A stretch of DNA of 32,202 nucleotides from Acidobacteriota bacterium (lineage in GTDB: Bacteria > Acidobacteriota > Terriglobia > Terriglobales > Acidobacteriaceae): the NCBI GenBank assembly GCA_019236695.1, contig JAFAIN010000248.1, positions 1 to 32,202 of the forward strand, in the 5' to 3' direction. The first letter of the stretch is position 1. Each line of letters begins with the position of its first letter. The notes under the pieces were generated by a model. That model did no database searches. It had not been told where the DNA came from and saw only the letters and a list, made by a program, of their open reading frames with translations. This document shows, in pieces, positions 1 to 7,520 of the stretch. A program made the position numbers and the translations under genes.

Positions 1-877
1 CTCCAATCTCGCGCTCGAGAGTGCCGCCCAGAAATCCGGAAGATGCCAGGATCAGCATCCGGCGCCCGGGAAGAGTGTTCAGAGAGCCGATTGTTACGGA
101 AATCTCGAAAAAGGTGTTCTGCACTTCGATCCGCTCCCGGTTCCACAGCGCGCCGGCGGCTGCTTCTGCCTGCGATTGCAGAACGTAATCCGACGGCCGC
201 TCACACGAACCGTGGGGCGGCGGGCATTCGCAGTCGAAAACTCGTTCCTTGGCAACCTCGAGGACGGAGGGATCTGAGTTGTTTACGATGGCGTAGGCTT
301 CATACAAATCGAGGCGCGGACAGCCGCCCGAGCCGGCAGTGAGGGCAGGTTGTGGGCGCAGCGATTCGATCTCCGCCAGCAGCTTTGCCTTGTCGTTGGT
401 GAATGTTACTTCACCGTTATGCGAGGCTTTGAAGATTCCAACCCGGTCTCGCGAATCCAGATTCTCGCGCACGAAATGCTTCGCGGCCTTCTGCACGTTC
501 TCAAAATCGCCGGCCGGCGAATGCCGATCGTCGAAAAAGATGGCGATGAATCGCCGCTCGATAGTTGGCGTTGTTGCCGCCATGCCGTTTCGTGCGGGCA
601 CGGGCTCCTGGCTTGCCGTCGCTGGCTGTTGGCGAAAGCTGCGAATCTTCTGGGGTTTCCCATTGTCAAGGATTTGAAAGTTCTCGCGCTGCAGCCCGGA
701 AATTGCGTTCCCGTGCTGATCGACTACTCGAACGACGGCCTCCACTTCGTTGGCCTCCGAGCGGAACACGGGAGGCTCGCTGCTTTGCTCAGGGACATTC
801 TGATGTGGGCTGCCACCGCCTGAGGCGTAAGCGGCAGCACACGCGGCAATTGCCAGCCGGGCCATCATCCTTGTCAT
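1..877 (-). CDS. VWFA-related secreted protein, 3' end beyond the window (partial)
   Basis: This gene is absent from the ORF track because it has no stop codon inside the window. Reading the minus strand from the ATG at 877 gives an uninterrupted frame of 292 codons. It begins with a short hydrophobic leader (MARLAIAACAAAYASG). A region resembling an Ig-like/CarboxypepD segment follows (VVRVVDQHGNAISGLQRENF, then ILDNGKPQKI), then a von Willebrand A core (RRFIAIFFDDRHSPAGDF, later DRVGIFKASHNGEVTF). This order is typical of the VWFA-related domain proteins abundant in Acidobacteria. The MIDAS-like motif reads DDRHS rather than canonical DxSxS, so metal binding may be altered. A cysteine-rich insert (CECPPPHGSC) follows the core. 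A GAGGGA sequence lies about 8 nt before the ATG, and a TAAACT -10-like box lies just upstream at 895-900. Function is unknown; it is probably exported. Confidence 0.85.
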   Translation of the reverse strand, partial: MTRMMARLAIAACAAAYASGGGSPHQNVPEQSSEPPVFRSEANEVEAVVRVVDQHGNAISGLQRENFQILDNGKPQKIRSFRQQPATASQEPVPARNGMAATTPTIERRFIAIFFDDRHSPAGDFENVQKAAKHFVRENLDSRDRVGIFKASHNGEVTFTNDKAKLLAEIESLRPQPALTAGSGGCPRLDLYEAYAIVNNSDPSVLEVAKERVFDCECPPPHGSCERPSDYVLQSQAEAAAGALWNRERIEVQNTFFEISVTIGSLNTLPGRRMLILASSGFLGGTLEREIG

Positions 878-935
878 AGGGGACTTCCCTCTGCAGTTTA
901 GTACCCGGGTCTGCCGAGCAACAATTCACAAACCA

Positions 936-970
936 AAACGAAAAAGCGCCGGAAAAGGCGCTTTTCGTTT
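936..970 (-). terminator. Rho-independent terminator after the receiver-less sigma-54 activator
   Basis: A stem pairs AAACGAAAAAGCGCC with GGCGCTTTTCGTTT around a six-base loop, with one bulged A. T-rich sequence follows on both strands. It lies between two minus-strand genes, downstream of the activator stop at 1044 and upstream of the VWFA gene, so it separates their transcripts. Confidence 0.75.
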
Positions 971-1043
971 ACCCACGTCAATTCACATCGGTTCGGCTGG
1001 CGGAGAGTCTCCGGTCAGTCCCGATGGGTTATGGGGCGATCGG

Positions 1044-2159
1044 TTAATCGCTGGCGTAGGATTCCATTGCGACTGGCGAGCCCGGCATGGCGCCGGATTC
1101 CGTTAACGGATGTTCTGCTGCGGAATCGAGCCTTGCCGGTGTTACTTCGGCGTCGCGCATCTTGTAGAGCAGGGCACGGTAACTGATACTCAGCGCCTTG
1201 GCAGCCTTGCGCCGGTTCCAGTTGTTGGCCTGCAGCACTCGCAGAATCACTTTGCGTTCCACATCGAGCGTGGCCTGCCGGGTAATGGCCTTGAGCGACA
1301 CCTTGCCGTCTTCCGGAATATCGAAATCGAAGGTGTTTTCGCGCCTGGTTTCAAGTTCGCTGGTGATCACGTCTTCGTTGCCCAGGATTACATAGCGCTT
1401 CATCAGGTTCGCGAGCTCGCGAATATTGCCGGGCCAGTGGTATCGATGAAGCACCTGCACCATGTCCGGCGAGAGCATGCGCGCTCGCCGCCCGTACGCC
1501 TGGTTGTAGCTGTCGATGAAGTAAGTAATCAATTGCGGAAGGTCGGCGCGGCGTTCGCGCAACGCGGGCAGGTGAAGATTCACAACATTGATGCGGTAGT
1601 AAAGGTCCTGCCGGAACGCGCCTTCGGCAATCTCCCGCTGCAGGTCACGGTTGGTGGCGCATACCACCCGTACTTCCACTTTCCGATCTTCCTGCGCGCC
1701 GATTTTGCAGAATTGTCCATCCTGCAGAAGCTGCAGCAGCTTGGCCTGCAGCCCCAGTTCCATTTCCCCAATCTCATCAAGGAACAACGTGCCCCGGTGC
1801 GCCATTTCGACGCGCCCGGGCTTGGAACCGACGGCTCCGGTGAATGCGCCCTTTTCGTACCCGAACAACTCCGATTCCATCAGCGTCCCGGGAATTGCCG
1901 GACAATTCACTTTGACGAATGGCCCCTGCGACCAGGGAGAACGCATGTGCACCAGGGCGGCAACCACTTCCTTGCCGGTACCGCTTTCACCCTCGACCAG
2001 AACCGACACGTTGGCGCTGGCAACTCGATCCAGGCGGTTGCGAATCTCGCGAAGCGCAGCCGTCTGCCCGAAGAACACTTCCTCAGGCGGCAGATTACCC
2101 GGAATTCCGGGGGCTAGACCCACGCTGGATGCCACAGAAGTTTCCTCCCAGTTCTCCAC
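1044..2159 (-). CDS. Sigma-54-dependent transcriptional activator without receiver domain
   Basis: An AAA+ enhancer-binding protein of 371 residues that would remodel RNA polymerase carrying sigma-54. Visible motifs are Walker A GESGTGKE (57-64), the sigma-54 contact loop GAFTGA (104-109), Walker B GTLFLDEIGE (about 123-132), the arginine-finger region with LPALRERRADLP (about 197-208), and a Fis-type helix-turn-helix around NRRKAAKALSISYRALLYKM (315-335). Only about 30 residues precede the AAA+ domain, so there is no receiver or other recognisable sensor. Activity is therefore probably set by abundance or by a partner protein. The start is a GTG at 2159; the frame stays open upstream to 2307 with no ATG. 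Its recognition helix is almost the same as that of the response regulator at 3594-5009, so the two may share DNA sites. It is divergent from the kinase gene at 2752. Confidence 0.93.
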   Translation of the reverse strand: MENWEETSVASSVGLAPGIPGNLPPEEVFFGQTAALREIRNRLDRVASANVSVLVEGESGTGKEVVAALVHMRSPWSQGPFVKVNCPAIPGTLMESELFGYEKGAFTGAVGSKPGRVEMAHRGTLFLDEIGEMELGLQAKLLQLLQDGQFCKIGAQEDRKVEVRVVCATNRDLQREIAEGAFRQDLYYRINVVNLHLPALRERRADLPQLITYFIDSYNQAYGRRARMLSPDMVQVLHRYHWPGNIRELANLMKRYVILGNEDVITSELETRRENTFDFDIPEDGKVSLKAITRQATLDVERKVILRVLQANNWNRRKAAKALSISYRALLYKMRDAEVTPARLDSAAEHPLTESGAMPGSPVAMESYASD

Positions 2160-2366
2160 GTCATCTCGTGGAGCATGGCCGCCTTCATTTCGCAGCGGCT
2201 CGGTTTTACGCTTCTTACGTGTGCTCTTTCTTGCACACCGGCGGCCAAAGCGAGGGAGCTTCGGAAATCGAAAGGAGCGCCTAGGTAAGTCACTGATTCT
2301 GCAGCATTAAGCAGCGCCCAATGCGCCGGCTCAAAATGCACTCCGCTGAAATCTTGCAATCCGGCT

Positions 2367-2382
2367 GTGAAAACGTTTTCAC
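2367..2382. promoter_or_regulatory. Perfect 16-bp palindrome, candidate operator
   Basis: GTGAAAACGTTTTCAC is its own reverse complement over all 16 bases. It lies 208 bp upstream of the activator GTG and about 370 bp upstream of the kinase start. A perfect dyad of this length in a divergent regulatory region is typical of a dimeric regulator site. The GTGA-N8-TCAC spacing is two bases longer than a CRP site, so I do not call it CRP. The binding protein is unknown. Confidence 0.45.
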
Positions 2383-2513
2383 TTGTGGAACAGGTTTTCC
2401 CTTGCCTCGGCAAATAAGCTCTTGCGCTACATCAAATCGTTCGCCTCAAAGGTTAAAGGTAAGCAATATTTGGCCCTGTCGGGCAAATCGGTTCCACGGC
2501 TGTGGTTACGAAA

Positions 2514-2530
2514 GTGACAAACTGTTTCAC
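2514..2530. promoter_or_regulatory. Imperfect dyad, possible second operator
   Basis: GTGACAAACTGTTTCAC repeats the GTGA...TCAC arms of the perfect palindrome about 147 bp away, with a one-base-longer centre and imperfect inner arms. Two related dyads in one intergenic region could be cooperative sites for one regulator. This is by-eye evidence only. Confidence 0.3.
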
Positions 2531-2751
2531 AACCAGTGCAAATTCCTGCAGATTTCTCTTTGACTACTTGAGCATGCTGTGGCTTACTGAAAGCGACAAC
2601 CAGCTTCCCCTGGCGTTCGCGTCGGTACGCTGATGTAGCTCTCTCCTTCCCCCAGAGATTTTGAGCTGAGCGCACGAATTCGTTTGTGCAATTACGCCGT
2701 TCGCGGCACGGCCGACGTCCCCGGGAATGCTGCCCTTAGGAGAACCTCAAT

Positions 2752-3597
2752 TTGGCTTCGGCGCATACGGCAACGCTCGAAGGCGCAGGCACAAGCACGG
2801 ATGAGGCCCTGCAGGAGGAATTTCGCAAGCGCTTTGTCGCACTGGCCTCGGTAGCTCACGAGCTCAAGACCCCACTTGCCGTAATGGGCGGGTACACCGA
2901 ACTGCTGCTGAGCGGCGGGGTGGGGCCTCTGAACCCGCGGCAGCGGGGTGTGCTGCAGGAAATGATGGCAAGCAGCGAGCGGCTCCGTAAGTTCGTGGAA
3001 GACTTCCTTTCCTTCAGCGCAATGCAGACGGGCAAGCTCAAAATGAACATCGAGCTTGCCGACCTGAACGCTACGCTCGTTGAGGTTTGCAACCTGTGGA
3101 AATCGCAATTCGCGTCCAAGGGCGTCACTCTGAAGATTGTGCCGTCCATTGGCCTGCCGCCGCTGGCGTTCGATTCTCTTAAGGTGCAGCACGTGGTTTC
3201 GAACCTGCTGCAGAATGCACTGAAATTTACCCTTGAGGGAGGAACGGTGGAAGCCGGCCTGGAGCCGTTCTTCTGGGAGCGCCGCAGCACGCACGCGCCG
3301 CTTTCCGGCAAAGATCGCCGTAGCCGCGCGGGTCTGGCTCACAATTCGGTTCGCATCTGGGTGCGTGATACAGGGCCCGGCATAGCAGCCGAGTACCACC
3401 AGGAGATCTTCGAAGATTTCCGTATGTTGCCTTACGCCAAGAAGGTCACGGGAGCGGGCATCGGCCTGGGACTGGCCATTGCGCGCCGCCTGGTGCAGGC
3501 GCACGGCGGCAAGATCTGGATTGAATCGGAGCCGGGACACGGAAGCAAGTTCTGCTTTCTACTGCCGGTACAGCCGAACCTGGAAGGAGAGCGATGA
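2752..3597 (+). CDS. Soluble sensor histidine kinase (PilS/NtrB-like output module)
   Basis: A 281-residue histidine kinase with no membrane segment and almost no N-terminal sensor region. The H-box is [12 protein letters not shown] with phospho-accepting His36. The N-box is [13 protein letters not shown], the G1 box is VRDTGPGI, and the G2 box is [15 protein letters not shown] polar insertion between the N and G1 boxes (about residues 168-198) is unusual. The start is TTG at 2752, supported by AGGAG 9 nt upstream. The stop overlaps the start of the response regulator gene (ATGA), so the two are translationally coupled and almost certainly cognate. With no sensing domain of its own, input probably comes through a partner protein or from the cytoplasm. 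The family call is secure; the signal is unknown. Confidence 0.93.
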   Translation: MASAHTATLEGAGTSTDEALQEEFRKRFVALASVAHELKTPLAVMGGYTELLLSGGVGPLNPRQRGVLQEMMASSERLRKFVEDFLSFSAMQTGKLKMNIELADLNATLVEVCNLWKSQFASKGVTLKIVPSIGLPPLAFDSLKVQHVVSNLLQNALKFTLEGGTVEAGLEPFFWERRSTHAPLSGKDRRSRAGLAHNSVRIWVRDTGPGIAAEYHQEIFEDFRMLPYAKKVTGAGIGLGLAIARRLVQAHGGKIWIESEPGHGSKFCFLLPVQPNLEGER

Positions 3598-5009
3598 CGG
3601 GCCAGCCTCTCATTCTCGTAGTCGATGACGAGCCCAGCATGCTGCGCTACCTGCAGACTCTGCTGGAGACGGAGGACTACAAGGTCGAAACCGCCACTGA
3701 CGGGGCCGAAGCAGTCAAGCGCCTCGAGCAGAATCCCACGCCCGACCTGGTGCTGATGGATCTCCTGATGCCGCAAATGGACGGCCTGCAGGCTCTTACA
3801 CGCGCGCGCCAGCTTCGCCCGGGCATCAAGATCGTGATGTTGAGCTGCGTCAGTGACACCAAGAAGGTAGTCGAGGCAATCCGCCTCGGAGCGCAGGACT
3901 ATCTCACCAAGCCGTTCCATAAGTCCGATCTCGACACGGTGCTCAAACGCCTGCTTCCTGCAAAGCCTCCGGAAGAGAAGGAGAGCACAACGCACGCGGA
4001 GGTGGAGGAGCTCAGCGACGACTTGTTCTTCGTTGCCGCCAGCCCAGCCATGCGCAAGATCCGGAGCCAGGTGGGCCTGGTGGCGAATGTCGATATTCCC
4101 GTTTTGATTCTCGGAGAGAGCGGCACGGGCAAGGAAATCCTGGCCCGGCTGATTCACAAAATGTCGCCGCGCGCACACCGCACGTTTCTGAAGGTGAATT
4201 GCGCAGCATTGCCGGCCGACCTGCTCGAATCGGAATTGTTCGGTTATGAGCCGGGCGCATTCACCGGCGCCGACCGCTCCAAGCCGGGCAAGTTCGAGCT
4301 CTGCAACAAGGGAACAATTCTGCTCGACGAAATCGGGGAAATGCCTCCCACCCTGCAGGCAAAACTGCTGCACGTCCTGCAGGATGGCCAGTTTTCGCGA
4401 CTCGGCGGCCGCAGCACCATCAAGGTCGATGTACGGGTCCTGGCGGCCACCAACATCAATATTCAGGAAGCCATCCAAACCAAAAAGCTGCGCGAGGACC
4501 TCTATTACCGGCTGAATGCCTTCACCCTGCGCTTGCCGCCTTTGCGCGAGCGTAAGGAAGAAATCCCTATCCTTCTTAAGCACATGATGGCTCGCATGGC
4601 CGAGAGTTATGCCAACGCACCACTCCCGATTACTCCCGCACTAGCCGATGCCTGCCTGCGATATCCCTGGCCTGGCAACTTGCGCGAACTTGGCAATTTC
4701 GTGAAACGGTATCTGGTTCTGCGCGACGAAAACCTGCTCATCCACGAACTCGATTCCCAGGCACATGCCAGCCAGACCGGCGAACACGACCTGCCGGAGC
4801 ACAGCGGCGGGCTCAAGTCACTGGTTCGCAGCCTGAAAGATCAGGCGGAAGGCGAAGCCATTCGACGCGCTCTGGAACAGACCAATTGGAACCGCAAGAC
4901 CGCGGCGGCCATTCTGAATATCAGCTACAAGGCCCTGCTCTACAAAATTCGGCAGTATGGCCTGGAACCGCCGCCCCATCGCGCCCGTTTCCGCACTACA
5001 GCCGGCTAG
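3594..5009 (+). CDS. Sigma-54-dependent response regulator (NtrC/PilR family)
   Basis: A 471-residue three-domain regulator. The receiver domain (about 5-120) has acidic residues D11/D12, phospho-acceptor D56 in [10 protein letters not shown], and K106 in LTKPF. The AAA+ domain has Walker A GESGTGKE (about 174-181), GAFTGA (221-226) and Walker [11 protein letters not shown]. The C-terminal Fis-type HTH reads [20 protein letters not shown]. Phosphorylation by the kinase encoded just upstream (4-bp overlap) should trigger ATP-driven opening of sigma-54 promoters. Three pilin genes about 11 kb away each carry a -24/-12 element, so a PilR-like role is plausible. That is inference; NtrC-type alternatives cannot be excluded from sequence. 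Confidence 0.94.
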   Translation: MTGQPLILVVDDEPSMLRYLQTLLETEDYKVETATDGAEAVKRLEQNPTPDLVLMDLLMPQMDGLQALTRARQLRPGIKIVMLSCVSDTKKVVEAIRLGAQDYLTKPFHKSDLDTVLKRLLPAKPPEEKESTTHAEVEELSDDLFFVAASPAMRKIRSQVGLVANVDIPVLILGESGTGKEILARLIHKMSPRAHRTFLKVNCAALPADLLESELFGYEPGAFTGADRSKPGKFELCNKGTILLDEIGEMPPTLQAKLLHVLQDGQFSRLGGRSTIKVDVRVLAATNINIQEAIQTKKLREDLYYRLNAFTLRLPPLRERKEEIPILLKHMMARMAESYANAPLPITPALADACLRYPWPGNLRELGNFVKRYLVLRDENLLIHELDSQAHASQTGEHDLPEHSGGLKSLVRSLKDQAEGEAIRRALEQTNWNRKTAAAILNISYKALLYKIRQYGLEPPPHRARFRTTAG

Positions 5010-5044
5010 CGGGCTGGCGAAGCTTCGCCCTTGCAACAGGAAGC

Positions 5045-5071
5045 AAAGGGCCGGTTTGGATCCGGCCCTTT
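5045..5071. terminator. Bidirectional terminator-like hairpin
   Basis: A perfect 10-bp stem, AAAGGGCCGG / CCGGCCCTTT, closes on a seven-base loop. It lies between the convergent response regulator (ends 5009) and PilZ gene (ends 5098). No long T-run follows on either strand, so termination efficiency is uncertain. Confidence 0.6.
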
Positions 5072-5097
5072 CAAGTTACGATTCCTGTTGCTCTCTC

Positions 5098-5436
5098 TTA
5101 GGACTCGAACTCGCTGGAATCCAGAAATCGGTAATGGTCAATCAGGGCAGCGACGCCAAACTTGCCCCGGGGATCTGCCTCGACGCGGATTACTCTTCCG
5201 CTGCAGCTCACTCGAATGCATTGGGTCATGGTGATTTCCGGAGGCAGGGTGAGAGTGAATTCGATGGAATTCTCGCTGGCAAAACCGTCGTGATCGGTCA
5301 GGATATACACCCCGCGGGCGCTGACATCGCGAGTTGTGGCTAACGTTTCGCGGCCGTTGAGCTTCACCTGCACAGGTAATTGCATGGCGAAACGGCGCAT
5401 GGACCGCAGGTCTTGCCGGTCTCCTTGTGAGTTCAT
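5098..5436 (-). CDS. PilZ domain protein
   Basis: A stand-alone PilZ domain of about 112 residues. Both halves of the c-di-GMP signature are visible: RSMRR (RxxxR) near the N terminus and DVSARGVYI (D/NxSxxG) about 30 residues later, followed by beta-strand-rich sequence ending YRFLDSSEFES. The track start is at 5460. I prefer the ATG at 5436 because GAGG lies 9 nt upstream, whereas the earlier ATG has no ribosome binding site; the choice does not affect the domain. It is convergent with the response regulator and probably a single-gene unit. Such proteins link c-di-GMP to motility, pili or exopolysaccharide. The target here is unknown. Confidence 0.88.
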   Translation of the reverse strand: MNSQGDRQDLRSMRRFAMQLPVQVKLNGRETLATTRDVSARGVYILTDHDGFASENSIEFTLTLPPEITMTQCIRVSCSGRVIRVEADPRGKFGVAALIDHYRFLDSSEFES

Positions 5437-5534
5437 CGGATTGGACCTCGCGAGCAGCATCTACGCACGTACCCAGCTCTGTACTGTGCAGTTCATGTTC
5501 CATCAGGCAACAGGCCAAGACATCGCAGGTGCCC

Positions 5535-5568
5535 CCTCCTAACTACTGATTACGAAGCTCTTAGGAGG
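5535..5568. repeat. Inverted repeat CCTCCTAA-N18-TTAGGAGG
   Basis: Two perfect 8-bp arms are separated by 18 bases between the PilZ gene and the gamma-glutamyltransferase gene. The right arm looks like a strong plus-strand Shine-Dalgarno (TTAGGAGG), and the left arm is the same on the minus strand (TTAGGAGG ahead of ATG at about 5524). The minus-strand frame from that ATG ends after six codons. It may be an operator or an RNA hairpin rather than two ribosome binding sites. Confidence 0.4.
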
Positions 5569-5575
5569 TACTCCA

Positions 5576-5854
5576 TTGAGCGACAAACCGAGTCTTCCAC
5601 AGGCGATCCATAAGCTGCCTGCAAAAACCTGCACTCAAATGGCAAGCACGGCCACTCTTCTCCTGATTCCCTCTATTTCAGGCTGCAAAATACCAGTTGG
5701 AGTCGAGATTCTCGCATCGCGCAACGGCCTGCTTTGCATTTTCGCAAACAGCCGCTTAGCATCACGCTTCCGAATGCTGGAGGGGAAAAGCCAGTCATGC
5801 TACTACGCACAATCGGTTGCGGAATTGTCTTTCTGCTTGGAGCCCTGCAGGTGA
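5576..5854 (+). CDS. Possible small ORF with a strong ribosome binding site (uncertain)
   Basis: A 92-codon frame begins with TTG at 5576, seven bases after AGGAGG. The product (MSDKPSLPQAIHKLPAKTC...) has no recognised domain, contains several cysteines and has no clear membrane segment. Its last 58 bases overlap the signal-peptide region of the gamma-glutamyltransferase gene in another frame, and its composition is unlike neighbouring genes. The ribosome site is also one arm of an inverted repeat, which gives a non-coding explanation. I list it because initiation signals this good are rare in this window, but it may well not be translated. Apart from this, 5461-5796 holds only the promoter region. 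Confidence 0.2.
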   Translation: MSDKPSLPQAIHKLPAKTCTQMASTATLLLIPSISGCKIPVGVEILASRNGLLCIFANSRLASRFRMLEGKSQSCYYAQSVAELSFCLEPCR

Positions 5855-7479
5855 ATGCGCAGAACTCCGGAATCCGGCTTTCTGCCGTCCCCGGCCGCTC
5901 GGTGGTGCGCGCGCAGAATGGAATGGTTGCCACGAGCCAGCCGCTCGCATCCGAGGTTGGCCTGGAAGTGCTCAAGCACGGCGGCAATGCTGTGGATGCG
6001 GCCATTGCGGTGGCTGCCATGCTGAATGTGACCGAACCGATGATGACGGGGGTGGGCGGCGACGCATTCATGATGGTGTATTGGGCCAGGAGTGGCGAAC
6101 TGAAAGGATTGAATGCCAGCGGTCGTGCGCCGCAAGCACTCACCCTTGAGCACTTCCGGCACCGCGGACTCAAGCAGATTCCGGTGCGCGGCATGGAGAG
6201 CATTTCTGTCCCTGGCGCTTTCGACGGATGGGTCACCCTGCTCAACCGCTACGGCACTATGAAGATAGCTGATCTGCTGCAGCCGGCGATCGAATATGCC
6301 GAGAACGGTTTCCCGGTGATGGAAAAAACCGCCGAGGACTGGCAGGCCGAAGTAGATGTTCTGAAGCGCGATCCGGCGTCGACAGCCACATATCTGCCGC
6401 AGGGACGCGCGCCGCGTTCCGGCGAAATATTTCGCAACCCGAAGTTCGCGAGCACCCTGCGCAAGCTGGCTGCCGGCGGCCGGGAGGCGCTTTACAACGG
6501 CGAAGTCGGCCGCGAGATGGTTGCCTATTTTGCACAGCATGGCGGGTACATTACGATGGATGACCTGGCAGCGCAGCATTCGGAATGGGTGGACCCCATC
6601 TCCACCGAATACCGCGGCTATAAGGTTTGCGAAATGCCGCCCAACGGCCAGGGCCTCACTGCTCTGCTTGCGCTGAACATCCTGGAAAATTTCGATCTGC
6701 GCTCGATGGCCGCAAAGCCCGACCTCTTTTATCCCATCGAGATCGAAGCGCTGAAACTTGCGTTTGCCGACCGTAACCGCTACATTGCCGATCCCAAGTT
6801 CGCTGACGTGCCGGTCCAACAGTTGCTCTCGAAAGAGTATGCAAAACAGAGAGCCGCGCTCATCCGTACGGATTCCGCCATTGCCGACCCACAGCCCGGA
6901 ATGATGATGCAGGGTTCAACCACATACTTCACAGTTGTGGATAAGGATCACAACGCAGTGTCGTTCATCAATAGCCTCTTCGAACACTTTGGCTCGGGCA
7001 TAACGGCCGGCGAAACCGGCATCATGATGCAGGATCGGGGATCCCAGTTCTCCCTTGATCCGAACTCGCCTAACGTTATCGCTCCGGGGAAGCGGCCATT
7101 CCATACCCTTATTCCGGCGATGGTCTTCAATGACAAAAAGCTGCTGCTCTCTTTTGGCGTAATGGGCGGTGCAATGCAGCCGCAGGGACACGTGGAAGTC
7201 CTGACGCGAATCATTGACCTGGGAATGGGCCTCCAGGAAGCCATCGACGCGCCGAGGTTTCGCTACGACGGCGGCAACCGGGTCGTCATGGAGGACCTCA
7301 TGGGCGCGGAAACGATTCAATCACTCATCCGGCTTGGTCACCGGCGAGTAGCCCCTGCCGGTGGAGGCAGCGTCCGCAGCGCCATGGGCGGCGCACAGTT
7401 AATCATGATCGACCCTGAAACCGGCACCCTGGCAGGCGCCAGCGACCCGCGAAAAGATGGTATGGCGCTGGGATGGTGA
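5797..7479 (+). CDS. Gamma-glutamyltransferase family Ntn-hydrolase, exported
   Basis: A 560-residue self-processing N-terminal-nucleophile hydrolase. The start at 5797 gives a clean signal peptide (MLLRTIGCGIVFLLGALQVNAQ); the track's upstream TTG start lacks this logic. Family blocks in order are GGNAVDAAIAVAAMLNVTEP, GVGGDAFMMVYW, SGRAPQ, VPGAFDGW, the processing site GSTTYFTVVDKD with candidate nucleophile Thr375, and GVMGGAMQPQGH near the end. The canonical paired-serine block of true glutathione-cleaving enzymes (PSSMSPT type) is replaced by PGKRPFHTLIPAM. That argues for a YwrD/acylase-like or amidohydrolase member with a different substrate. It probably acts in the periplasm. It is first in a run of plus-strand genes, with 41 bp to the PIG-L gene. 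Confidence 0.9.
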   Translation: MLLRTIGCGIVFLLGALQVNAQNSGIRLSAVPGRSVVRAQNGMVATSQPLASEVGLEVLKHGGNAVDAAIAVAAMLNVTEPMMTGVGGDAFMMVYWARSGELKGLNASGRAPQALTLEHFRHRGLKQIPVRGMESISVPGAFDGWVTLLNRYGTMKIADLLQPAIEYAENGFPVMEKTAEDWQAEVDVLKRDPASTATYLPQGRAPRSGEIFRNPKFASTLRKLAAGGREALYNGEVGREMVAYFAQHGGYITMDDLAAQHSEWVDPISTEYRGYKVCEMPPNGQGLTALLALNILENFDLRSMAAKPDLFYPIEIEALKLAFADRNRYIADPKFADVPVQQLLSKEYAKQRAALIRTDSAIADPQPGMMMQGSTTYFTVVDKDHNAVSFINSLFEHFGSGITAGETGIMMQDRGSQFSLDPNSPNVIAPGKRPFHTLIPAMVFNDKKLLLSFGVMGGAMQPQGHVEVLTRIIDLGMGLQEAIDAPRFRYDGGNRVVMEDLMGAETIQSLIRLGHRRVAPAGGGSVRSAMGGAQLIMIDPETGTLAGASDPRKDGMALGW

Positions 7480-7504
7480 GGCTTTCCCCGAATTTGCGGT
7501 TCGA

Positions 7505-7510
7505 TACAAT
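7505..7510 (+). promoter_or_regulatory. -10-like box TACAAT ahead of the PIG-L gene
   Basis: TACAAT ends 10 bases before the ATG at 7521. A transcript starting about 7 bases after it would carry a leader of only a few nucleotides, and no Shine-Dalgarno precedes the ATG. No clear -35 box is visible. It fits the leaderless pattern of other genes in this window. Confidence 0.35.
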
Positions 7511-7520
7511 TGCTGCTTCC

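Larger units (their letters stand above)
2160..2751. other. Divergent intergenic regulatory region
   Basis: 592 bases separate the divergent activator and kinase genes. The short ORFs in the track here (82 and 99 codons minus, 80 codons plus) have no recognisable domain and poor start contexts, so I call no gene. The region is AT-richer than its flanks and contains two dyad elements, listed separately. It must hold the promoters of both regulatory genes. Confidence 0.6.

Noticed and set aside
1110-2117. 335-codon plus-strand ORF
   Set aside because: It is antisense to the receiver-less sigma-54 activator, which has complete AAA+ and HTH motifs.
2367-2382. CRP/cAMP-type site
   Set aside because: The arms GTGA/TCAC fit, but the centre is N8 rather than N6, and no CRP-like gene is in view. 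Kept only as an unassigned palindrome.
3432-4583. 383-codon minus-strand ORF
   Set aside because: It lies antisense within the response regulator (and the end of the kinase), has no domain logic, and is a product of GC-rich codon structure.
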